In this document: piece after piece, positions 16,892-24,685 of the stretch | How positions within the stretch are numbered: position 1 is the stretch's first letter | How the letters are laid out: every line of letters starts with the position of its first letter | Assembly (NCBI GenBank): GCA_964568625.1 | Contig: CAZMQG010000011.1 | Coordinates: forward strand, 1 to 53,785 | Reading direction: 5' to 3' | From: JBAZAX01 sp964568625 | Lineage (GTDB): Bacteria; Babelota; Babeliae; Babelales; RVW-14 | Length of the DNA: 53,785 nt | The notes under the pieces: model-generated | Databases searched by the model: none | Seen by the model: only the letters and a program-made list of their open reading frames with translations | Told to the model about the DNA's origin: nothing | Position numbers and translations under genes: made by a program

Positions 16892-17659
16892 ATGATTTGC
16901 AAAAAATTTATATCACGAATTTATTTATATTTAATGTTTGTTTTTGTAGTAATACCATGTTTATGTGGTATGGAAGAACCTTACAGAACTCAACAGACAG
17001 CAGTTGCCCAGACTTCAGCTTCTGCAGTGTCACAATCTTTTTATAATGAAAAAGATTTGGAGTTGATAGAGTTAACTTTTTTGAAAACGATTGATACTAT
17101 TTTTGATTTAAAAGACAGTGCTACTAATGAGTCGAAGAGAGTAATTGATCTCGCTACAGTTCCCCAAGATTTTCGTGTTTTCTATGATCCTGATGGACAA
17201 ATTCCTTTAATAACTCCAATGGATTATTTAAAACGGATTAAGGATTATTTTAGATGCTCGCCATACTGTTATGTAATAGCCCTTATGTATATTGAGAGAT
17301 TTATAAGTATATATAAGATATATATGAACGAATTTCATCTGGCGTGCTTTAATCAATTTACATTTCATAGATTATATTTAGCAGCACTTCTGGTTGCCTC
17401 CAAAATTTATGGAAGTGATAATTATTATACAAATAGATATTATGCCAGCGTTGGAGGAATATCAACAGAAGAGACAAATGCCTTAGAAAGGCAAATTCTT
17501 AGCCTTATGGGTTTTTGGGATATAAAAGATTTTACCCTTCATGTTCACAGAGATGACTTTGATCGTTTTGTGATTAGTCTTCAAGGTGAAAAGGAAAGTC
17601 TAAGAAAGAAGTATGCGAAGCTTTTTCCGGATATGAAGTTAATGAGTGTTACTCGATAA
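16892..17659 (+). CDS. Exported cyclin-box protein (Pho80/U-type cyclin-like)
   Basis: From the ATG at 16892 (GGGGG eight bases upstream; an upstream TTG at 16871 is less likely) the product has 255 residues. A signal peptide covers about 1-26 (cleavage near LCG/MEE). Residues about 105-215 read as a cyclin box of the Pho80/plant U-type (PF08613): D-Y-L-K-R-I at 111, Y-I-E-R at 133, H-R-L-Y-L-A-A-L-L-V-A-S-K ending in K171, V-G-G-I-S at 187 and L-E at 198. K171 and E199 are at the places of the Lys/Glu pair that contacts the kinase in eukaryotic cyclins. Cyclins bind and activate cyclin-dependent kinases; no kinase is encoded nearby, so a host kinase is the logical partner. The 3' end overlaps the convergent NTT gene by 11 bases. 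Confidence 0.82.
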   Translation: MICKKFISRIYLYLMFVFVVIPCLCGMEEPYRTQQTAVAQTSASAVSQSFYNEKDLELIELTFLKTIDTIFDLKDSATNESKRVIDLATVPQDFRVFYDPDGQIPLITPMDYLKRIKDYFRCSPYCYVIALMYIERFISIYKIYMNEFHLACFNQFTFHRLYLAALLVASKIYGSDNYYTNRYYASVGGISTEETNALERQILSLMGFWDIKDFTLHVHRDDFDRFVISLQGEKESLRKKYAKLFPDMKLMSVTR

Positions 17660-19031
17660 TCTTATTTTCTTTCTGCAGCTGATTAAACTTGTTGCCAACA
17701 AATGCTGCAACAAAGACCCAGAACGCAACAAGGCCAAGCGAGACAAATGTTCCAAAAATAAGGAGGGACGAAAAATTTCCTCCAAGTGTCCCTGTTACTG
17801 TTGCTCCGGCGCCTTTTGCCGTTCTACATCCAAAACCGTCAATCCAGCTTTTTGCTTTAAATTTGACGTCTTTGCTTGTCGGAATATACATAACTTCTTT
17901 TGATGGATTATTTAATGTGTAGCTGAGGCCCTTGAATATAACCATTGCAACAAAAAATGCCCACATCAAGAAATAAAGGCTTGCTCCTGCGATATAAAAA
18001 GCAAATATGGATGCTACCGTTATTCCAATTATCGTTGGATATGAAATTATGCAAAATTTCAATCCAAATTTACGCATCAAGAAACTGGTTCCCAGTAATG
18101 CAAAAATTAGTGATAAAAATCCAATAGTCAGACCGTTCATAGCTTTGAGCCAGGCAAATCCCGCTCCTCCATCAATATCCACCGGATAAATTTTAATTGC
18201 ACATAGACCCATTTGGAACTCAACGATTGTTCCAATAATTTCATACATTGTCGTAACTACTAATAATCCGGCGACATAAGGTCTGCTTAATAATATTTTT
18301 AAGCCTTCTAGCATTCCTGTTTTTTCATTTTTGTGTTCAGCTTTTTCAATTTTTTCTGCAAGAGTTATTGGGGCATGTTTTATGTACCATTTTAGAAGAA
18401 ATGGCATAATGCAAATAGATATACCTCCAATTGCCAGAAGTGCTCCTGACCCTAATTCTTTAACATATGTTGCTACGGTCCAGGTTCCTAAAATCAATCC
18501 AAGTTGTGAAAATGTAAAAAGCATTCCATAGCCTTTTTTAGCCAATTCTGTTGACATTGTGCTGGCTACAATTGACAGGAAGAGCGCAGGCATAATTGAT
18601 CCGTATGCTTCAATAAAGCAGTATGCGAACCAACCTAAAAATTTACCCGGAATAAATGAAAATACGGTTTCTATTATTGAACCTGATGATGCTGTCAGTA
18701 TACTTGGATTCGCTACCAAGTAGCCAAGCCCAATAAAACCAAAACCAAAAAAAGTTGCGATGCTGTAAAAAAGAATATCGCGTTTTAAAAGGTCGACTAA
18801 TTTATTATAAAAAAGTAGGACGCAAATTATGCACACAAGTGATACCATTTTTGCAAATGGTTGATACCGATATCCGACGAGTGTTGAAAATACCGGATCT
18901 TTCATTACTCGAATTAACCAGTAGGCTCCGATTAAAATAAAATATGTGGCGGATAGAATTCCAAATCGTTTGAATTCGTCCTTGCTCATTTCGCCCCAAA
19001 AAAAACTAGTTGCTTTTGTAAAATACGACAT
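17649..19031 (-). CDS. NTT-family ATP/ADP (nucleotide) translocase
   Basis: A 460-residue membrane protein with about 11-12 hydrophobic segments, matching the NTT/TLC family (PF03219) of chlamydiae, rickettsiae and plastids. Family features seen are R-V-M-K-D near 41-45 (K44), E141 in the fourth to fifth helix, E264 in M-Y-E-I, and the hallmark N-P-S-K-E-V-M-Y-I-P loop at about 375-384 followed by a Lys-rich stretch and T-A-K-G-A-G. These charged positions correspond to residues needed for ATP/ADP exchange, but substrate cannot be set from sequence alone; other NTT members carry nucleotides or NAD. Strong marker of an intracellular energy-parasite lifestyle. AAGGA lies seven bases before the ATG. 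Confidence 0.93.
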   Translation of the reverse strand: MSYFTKATSFFWGEMSKDEFKRFGILSATYFILIGAYWLIRVMKDPVFSTLVGYRYQPFAKMVSLVCIICVLLFYNKLVDLLKRDILFYSIATFFGFGFIGLGYLVANPSILTASSGSIIETVFSFIPGKFLGWFAYCFIEAYGSIMPALFLSIVASTMSTELAKKGYGMLFTFSQLGLILGTWTVATYVKELGSGALLAIGGISICIMPFLLKWYIKHAPITLAEKIEKAEHKNEKTGMLEGLKILLSRPYVAGLLVVTTMYEIIGTIVEFQMGLCAIKIYPVDIDGGAGFAWLKAMNGLTIGFLSLIFALLGTSFLMRKFGLKFCIISYPTIIGITVASIFAFYIAGASLYFLMWAFFVAMVIFKGLSYTLNNPSKEVMYIPTSKDVKFKAKSWIDGFGCRTAKGAGATVTGTLGGNFSSLLIFGTFVSLGLVAFWVFVAAFVGNKFNQLQKENKIIE

Positions 19032-19273
19032 GAAATAGTCCTTCGCCTGAATAAAAATGCATATTTAATAATTATAATAATTGACATATTTTAATAGAGA
19101 AATTCTAGAAAAGATACTGGAGGCTTCATTTTTTGATATAGATAATGGAATAAAAATAAAATTTGTGTTTAATTTTAAAGTTTTTTAGGCAAAAATACTA
19201 TTAATTGACCGAATGCTTTCTTGGTTTGTAACATGATTTCATGAGTTGTTCCCAAAACCAAAAGGATTAGATT

Positions 19274-20086
19274 ATGAGTTTAATTAAAAAATTATTAATC
19301 TCAGAAACACTGAGTATATATTTTTTTATGTTTGGGGTTTCAATTTGTTCCATTTCTGCCCCAATTTCAAAAGATGAGGGTTCTTCATCGTTAGAAGAGA
19401 TTATGCATGTAACCCTTGTTAATACATCTAAGTATGATTTTTTTATTTCAATGAAACAGAGTGAAACTTTTGTTTTGAATGCAAGTATAAGGCATAACCG
19501 TATAGGCAGTGTAGGAGAGGTTCAGTTTTTTGCTAAAAAACTTCCATCATCAACATTTACACAAGTTCCTTTTTGTTCTGCAGATTTTCTTAAAAATATT
19601 ATAGGCCGAATATGGCTTGTAAAAGAAGAAGCATCAACGGATTTTTACTATAAGAGTTTGTTTAAAAAGTCTGTAATATTTTTAATTCAACCCAAATTGC
19701 TTACAGGGCTTCAAAGTATTACGATTTGTGTTGAGGATGACAACGTAGCTGAATATATGTATTACAATTTTACAACTGGTTTTGGATGTAATATTTGTAA
19801 AAGAAGATTTGTGAGAGGTAATATTTTAACAATTCTTGATTGTGGTTGTGCATTTCATCAGGAATGTTTCTATACTTGTGATCGTTCCGTACAATGCTCT
19901 CAATGTCATAATCCTATAAATAAGCATGAATTTCAAAATTGTCCATGCGTATATGAAGCAAAATATTTTTTAGGTCCAATTTCAAGATTAATAAGTGATA
20001 CGGATGATCTAAAAATGCGCGTCTTAAAAGGTGAACAGAAGGGATCTAAAAAGAGTTATCACACAAAAAACTCAGCCGTGAAGTAA
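19274..20086 (+). CDS. Exported RING-type zinc-finger protein (C4HC3 order)
   Basis: A 270-residue protein with a signal peptide (about 1-28). Residues 172-211 form a complete RING-like cross-brace set: C172-x2-C175, C190-x-C192, H195-x2-C198, C208-x2-C211. The order C-C-C-C-H-C-C-C is that of RING-CH (MARCH-type) or PHD fingers, not the common C3HC4. The spacing fits RING-CH better than PHD, which places a Trp before the last pair. Eukaryotic RING-CH proteins are E3 ubiquitin ligases, usually membrane-bound. Residues 45-165 hold a beta-rich domain I do not recognise, possibly the substrate-binding part. AAAGGA lies seven bases before the ATG. Single gene. Confidence 0.75.
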   Translation: MSLIKKLLISETLSIYFFMFGVSICSISAPISKDEGSSSLEEIMHVTLVNTSKYDFFISMKQSETFVLNASIRHNRIGSVGEVQFFAKKLPSSTFTQVPFCSADFLKNIIGRIWLVKEEASTDFYYKSLFKKSVIFLIQPKLLTGLQSITICVEDDNVAEYMYYNFTTGFGCNICKRRFVRGNILTILDCGCAFHQECFYTCDRSVQCSQCHNPINKHEFQNCPCVYEAKYFLGPISRLISDTDDLKMRVLKGEQKGSKKSYHTKNSAVK

Positions 20087-20210
20087 AAATATCGATTGAG
20101 TTTAAAACTATTGACTTTTGTTTATCAGAAACTTTAAAACTATATACACTTCTAATTTATTAAGAAGATAGGGGAAGGGATTAAAATAATATTTTTTAGG
20201 GGGGTAGGTA

Positions 20211-21758
20211 ATGAGACTATTAGCGCAATCTCGTCATTTTATTATTTTATTTTTTGCGATTACATTTTCATCAAATGTTTTTGTAAGAGCAGAACATGTT
20301 GATGATAAAAAGTTTCAAATTCTTGAATCTATTTCTACATATGTACATGAGTTGGGAAACGGGGTACATGAAGTAGGGCATGAAATATCTGAAAGTTTTC
20401 ATAATCTGGTTGATTATGTAGAAGATGTTTTTCATATTTCGCACCATGGTGCTCCAAAATTTAAATATGATGTAACACTTGTTGGGTTTGTTAATTTTGC
20501 TGATGGAATTGGTCGGCACCCAATTCTTTTTAAAGAGTGTCTTGGTTCGAATGTAAATATGAATTTTGTAAGTACTCGAGATATCCCCGCCGAAGTTGAA
20601 GATGCCCAACTTGGTTTGCCTCGCCTTAACCCTGCAGATAAAAAAGATGTAGGAGCAGTTTCAATTTTACTTGATATTATCTCGGATAAAGCATTAAGTT
20701 TATATAAAAAAGTGCCTGATAGTCATATCAAAATTGCTTATACAATGTTTGAATCAACAGAGATTCCAAGTAATTGGGTTAAAATTTTAAATAGCAAGTT
20801 TGATATGGCCGTTGTACCGGATCAGTTTCTTGTTGATGTTTATAAAAATTGTGGTGTTCAAATTCCGGTTTTTGTTTTGCCTTTACCACTTATGTTGGAA
20901 AAATTTTTGGAGTTAAAACCTCAAGCACAGGCACAGAAGCCATTTGTTTTTGGTATGTCAGGTGGCTTTTGGAAAAGAAAAAATCATATACGAGTGTTAG
21001 ATGCGTTTGCCCGAGAGTTTGGCAATAGTAAAAAATTTAAGCTAAAGCTACACGGGCGATTTGGGGAAGAAGCAATCATTAAAGAACTTTCTGATAAAAT
21101 TGCTCAGTATGGGCTTACCAATGTAGAACTTATAGTTAAGCCATATGATTGGGATGAATATTTGGAATTTTTTAAGTCTTTAGATTGTTATGTTTTCTTA
21201 TCTATGGGTGAGGGGTTTTCCGTTACCCCACGTGAAGCTCTTGCTTGCGGTAAACCATGTATTTTAACGAATAATACTGCACAAACTACCATCTGCAATT
21301 CAGGATCAGTTGCTGTTGTAAGATCAGATATTTTAGTTCCTGCGATATATGATTGTCATTATGATAATTTTTGTACCAGAGATGCAAAATTGGAAAATTT
21401 AAAGAGACTTTTGCAAATTAGCAGCTTTGAAGTGTTGGATAATATTTCTAAAGAGCAAGAAGACGAATTTTTATTGGAATCAGGTAATATTGGTTATCAA
21501 TTTGATTGTACGCTGCGAGATGCACGAAAAGCAATGCGTGATGTTTATAAACATTATGATGAATATTTAGAAAAGGCATCTTATGGAAGAGAATGGGTTA
21601 AGTCTTATTTACAGGAAAATTTAAGCAATAAGTACATTAGTATGGTTAAACCGGAATCTATTGTTTTGGGAAAACAGAATATTATTGGAGATAACTTTCT
21701 TGTGACTGACTCAAAAGAGTTATATGAAAAGTATAAGTATATTCTGGATAATCAATGA
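20211..21758 (+). CDS. Exported GT-B (family 4-like) glycosyltransferase
   Basis: A 515-residue protein with a signal peptide (about 1-27) and then a GT-B fold. The donor-binding C-terminal half has G-M-S-G-G-F-W-K-R-K-N-H near 246-257 and the E-x7-E motif E334-G-F-S-V-T-P-R-E342, followed by A-L-A-C-G-K-P. This is typical of retaining glycosyltransferase family 4 enzymes using nucleotide sugars. Those donors are cytosolic, so an exported enzyme suggests activity in a host cytoplasm or an enzyme lost to the envelope. Residues 35-80 are rich in H and E and may be a short coiled segment. First gene of a three-gene operon with GGGGGG ribosome site. Confidence 0.85.
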   Translation: MRLLAQSRHFIILFFAITFSSNVFVRAEHVDDKKFQILESISTYVHELGNGVHEVGHEISESFHNLVDYVEDVFHISHHGAPKFKYDVTLVGFVNFADGIGRHPILFKECLGSNVNMNFVSTRDIPAEVEDAQLGLPRLNPADKKDVGAVSILLDIISDKALSLYKKVPDSHIKIAYTMFESTEIPSNWVKILNSKFDMAVVPDQFLVDVYKNCGVQIPVFVLPLPLMLEKFLELKPQAQAQKPFVFGMSGGFWKRKNHIRVLDAFAREFGNSKKFKLKLHGRFGEEAIIKELSDKIAQYGLTNVELIVKPYDWDEYLEFFKSLDCYVFLSMGEGFSVTPREALACGKPCILTNNTAQTTICNSGSVAVVRSDILVPAIYDCHYDNFCTRDAKLENLKRLLQISSFEVLDNISKEQEDEFLLESGNIGYQFDCTLRDARKAMRDVYKHYDEYLEKASYGREWVKSYLQENLSNKYISMVKPESIVLGKQNIIGDNFLVTDSKELYEKYKYILDNQ

Positions 21759-22576
21759 ACAGTGGATCAAAATTGTTTTTTTATGATTCGATAAAGATAT
21801 TAATTTTATTTATATTTTTATGTGGATCTATTTTTGCCGAAAATGATATACAGACTCTTATTGATTCTGGGAATATTAAAAATTGTTTTTTAGATGGTGG
21901 AACGCTTCAGCTAGCAGGTAAGGGTTTGCAAAATTTGAATGGTATGAAAAATATACCAAATCCGGAATTAATTAAAATTATTGATCTATCTCATAATCAG
22001 ATTAAAAATTTGAACGGATCTTTATTCAAGTGTTTTACTAATCTTGCAGAGCTGGTACTTAACCATAATTTGATTGAGCAGTTTGAATCACTTGATGGAC
22101 TTAATAACTTACGAGAGCTTCATTTAACTCACAATAAACTAAAAATATTCGATTTAGAACAATTGAGTAAGTTTTCCATGTTGTATGTTCTTAATTTAGG
22201 TTTTAACGAAATTAGTGTAATAAAAACCGGTGATAATGTAATTTCGAAGAATCTTGATTTGAAGAATCTCGAAATGTTGTTTCTTAATAATAATAAAATA
22301 AAAGATTTACCGGCCGATGCTTTTAGTGCATACCCAAACCTTCAAGCTTTATATTTGCAAAATAATATGATTGATAATTTAGACAGTAAGAGTTTTAGTG
22401 GTTTATCCAATATTAGACTGTTGTATTTATACGATAATTTTATTACAAAGCTGCCGTCAAATGTCTTTGTGGACTTGAAGCAATTGCATCTTTTGTATTT
22501 AAGAAATAACAGTATTCAAATATTGGAAAAAGATTGGGATGCGGGACTTAAAAGTCTTAAAATTTTAGATATTTAA
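21755..22576 (+). CDS. Exported leucine-rich repeat protein
   Basis: A 273-residue protein with a signal peptide (about 10-28, cleavage near IFA/END) and about eight LRR units between residues 70 and 270. Each unit has the L-x-x-L-x-L-x-x-N-x-I pattern (for example LAELVLNHNLI, LRELHLTHNKL, LEMLFLNNNKI). The spacing of 24-26 residues is close to eukaryotic-type LRRs. LRRs are protein-binding scaffolds, so this is a candidate adhesin or effector. The start overlaps the glycosyltransferase stop by four bases, indicating coupled translation. Confidence 0.9.
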   Translation: MNSGSKLFFYDSIKILILFIFLCGSIFAENDIQTLIDSGNIKNCFLDGGTLQLAGKGLQNLNGMKNIPNPELIKIIDLSHNQIKNLNGSLFKCFTNLAELVLNHNLIEQFESLDGLNNLRELHLTHNKLKIFDLEQLSKFSMLYVLNLGFNEISVIKTGDNVISKNLDLKNLEMLFLNNNKIKDLPADAFSAYPNLQALYLQNNMIDNLDSKSFSGLSNIRLLYLYDNFITKLPSNVFVDLKQLHLLYLRNNSIQILEKDWDAGLKSLKILDI

Positions 22577-22600
22577 AGGTTATTAAAAGTTGGGAGAGTA

Positions 22601-23704
22601 ATGTTGAAGTTTATTATAAAAATAATTTTATTAGGTGCGTTGGCGTTATATTTCTTTGCCCATGTATCTTCTCAAGTTATTACGCAAACAACTGAGCATG
22701 CATCGACTGAAAAGAGATCTAAACTAGAAATTGGTAAATTTCTTTCAATTGTCAGGAAAGAAGTATATCAGGATATCTTGATTAATGGTGTGACTATTAA
22801 AGAAGGCGTGAAGGATTGTGAAATCAGGTATCCAAATATCAAAAAAATTCTTGATAAATATAAACGTCCATTTACGGTTCTTGATATAGGTGCTTCTGAA
22901 GGATATTTTTCTATTCGTATTGCATCAGAGTATGATTGTACGTGTGTTATGATTGAAGGTGACAATTCATTACTACTTCCTGAAATATGTCGGTTAAATA
23001 AACCGCTTAACAATCTTATAGTTTTAGAAAAATTTATTACACCTCAAGATTTAAAAGAGCTTGGGGAGTGTGAACACTTTGATGTGGTACTTGCTTTTAA
23101 TGTTATACATCAAATGAAAAATGCCTGGAAAGAGACAATTGATTACCTACTTACCTTGGGAGATAATATAGTTATCGAAAATCCACCACCTGATTGTCGA
23201 ACTGCCGCAAACAAGGAAGTTTTGCCACTTATTGAAGCATATCTTATGCAAAATAAACATGGAAAGATTATAGGGCAGGTTCCTCGTTATGGTCGGCCAG
23301 GGCTACCGGCACCTGATCAAAAATATTCGAATGTATATCTGTTTGAAATGAATAAAAATGTCCTGAATAAGCCAACGTGGGGATCTCCCAATATTCGTTT
23401 TTATGCTATCAATAGTAATTATAAAGAGAAAACACTTTACAAGCCTCGTGTTAATAAAACAATTGATTGGAAGAAAGGAATCAATCTCTGGACTTTTAGG
23501 AACATGAATGGCGTTTATCCTACAAAAGATATAATTTGTGAAGAGATCAAAAGACTTTCTGCGTTTTCTCATGGTGATTTTTTACCATGGAATATGGTAA
23601 TTCAGGGTGATAAACTGGATTTGATTGATTGGGAAGATAATAACTCTCCAGCATACATGCATAATTATGAAGCTTGCTTGGCTCAATATGATGCGAAGTC
23701 ATAA
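22601..23704 (+). CDS. Exported methyltransferase with APH/choline-kinase-like tail motif
   Basis: A 367-residue protein with an N-terminal hydrophobic segment (about 5-24). The middle is a class I SAM-dependent methyltransferase: motif I V93-L-D-I-G-A-S-E-G101, acidic motif II M-I-E-G-D, and motif IV region F-D-V-V-L-A-F-N-V-I-H. Near the C-terminus is H324-G-D326-F-L-P-W-N331 followed by D343-W-E, exactly the catalytic-loop and metal-binding pattern of aminoglycoside/choline phosphotransferases. The segment before it is too short for a whole kinase fold, so either a trimmed kinase lobe or a relic is fused here. GGGAG precedes the ATG. Third gene of the GT-LRR operon. Confidence 0.75.
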   Translation: MLKFIIKIILLGALALYFFAHVSSQVITQTTEHASTEKRSKLEIGKFLSIVRKEVYQDILINGVTIKEGVKDCEIRYPNIKKILDKYKRPFTVLDIGASEGYFSIRIASEYDCTCVMIEGDNSLLLPEICRLNKPLNNLIVLEKFITPQDLKELGECEHFDVVLAFNVIHQMKNAWKETIDYLLTLGDNIVIENPPPDCRTAANKEVLPLIEAYLMQNKHGKIIGQVPRYGRPGLPAPDQKYSNVYLFEMNKNVLNKPTWGSPNIRFYAINSNYKEKTLYKPRVNKTIDWKKGINLWTFRNMNGVYPTKDIICEEIKRLSAFSHGDFLPWNMVIQGDKLDLIDWEDNNSPAYMHNYEACLAQYDAKS

Positions 23705-23726
23705 CAATTTTAAAAATACCTAAATA

Positions 23727-24659
23727 TTAAATTGGGAATGGGAATTTTGGTATAAAGTGACTTCTAATCTCTTCTGTGGAGGGTAAGCAGAGAACAGTAC
23801 GTTTTTTGCTTGGAGTTCCGGAAAAATAACGGTATAAATCTTTTAAAATTATATATGGGCAATCACATTTTGTGGGGTGTGTAACGTGCGATGTTGCTTT
23901 ACAGTTTTCTTCATATGTTGTGCCATGTCGAATATACGAATCTAGTGAAAATATTGCTGTTTTAGTAAAAATATGACATGACCAATGTGACAGTGTTTTT
24001 AAAATAATTATAATGGGTTTTTGAAAATCGGTGGGAATTGTTTTTTCGATAGTTGCTTGGTCGGTAAGTAGATAAATTGTTTTTCGCTTTTCATCTCGGT
24101 TTCTTAGTACAAATTCAACCGCTAAAAATAAATTTGGGATTTGTTTAATATCTTTACCAAAGACCATGCTCAAAAGATTTTTGCCGTCTTCCAGGTGTAA
24201 GCCTTCTCTAACTTGATAAAATTGTGAAAAAGTTTCTTGAGGATTGGCTTGAAAAATTTCACTGTAAAAATTTTCAAATTCTATAGCACAATCTTCGGTG
24301 TTTAATTTTAAATTTTCTAAATTGACTTGCTGTTCACGCTGAGTCATCAAAATATTATACATTGTTATAACGTTAAAAATTGTAAAATAACCGCAACGCC
24401 ACATATCACCTTGCTGAAGAGATTGAATATGGCGCCAATTAATTCTATTTAACCAACTAATTTTGGGTGCGTTTTGTGGTATGCATGCGTGTTTGGTTGC
24501 TGGGATAGCAGCCATTGTTGAACTTGTGGAATTAGTGGTGATTTCTTCGCTTTTACGCTTGTGTGTTTCAGGTATTATACACATAAGAGAGCTAGCAAAA
24601 AATAATAGACAACTAAATGTTGTAATAAATAATCGAAGATTTACATTATTTCTGTTCAT
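23727..24659 (-). CDS. Exported putative papain-like cysteine peptidase
   Basis: From ATG 24659 (AGG six bases upstream; the frame extends to a TTG at 24680) the product has 310 residues with a signal peptide (about 8-27). A papain-clan active-site pattern is visible: Q83-G-D-M-W-R-C89-G-Y-F, with the glutamine exactly six residues before the cysteine as in papain, then S-H225-W and S-L-D240-S. The order Gln-Cys-His-Asp fits clan CA peptidases, which include deubiquitinases and bacterial effectors. No named family is recognised, so the call rests on these residues. It follows the 841-residue exported gene by 26 bases in the same direction, likely one operon. Confidence 0.5.
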   Translation of the reverse strand: MNRNNVNLRLFITTFSCLLFFASSLMCIIPETHKRKSEEITTNSTSSTMAAIPATKHACIPQNAPKISWLNRINWRHIQSLQQGDMWRCGYFTIFNVITMYNILMTQREQQVNLENLKLNTEDCAIEFENFYSEIFQANPQETFSQFYQVREGLHLEDGKNLLSMVFGKDIKQIPNLFLAVEFVLRNRDEKRKTIYLLTDQATIEKTIPTDFQKPIIIILKTLSHWSCHIFTKTAIFSLDSYIRHGTTYEENCKATSHVTHPTKCDCPYIILKDLYRYFSGTPSKKRTVLCLPSTEEIRSHFIPKFPFPI

Positions 24660-24685
24660 TTTTGTCCTACAAAAACTCAATATTT

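Noticed and set aside
19082..19110. Plus-strand TTGACA as promoter for the RING gene
   Set aside because: No suitable -10 box at 16-18 bases, and it is about 190 bases from the start codon.
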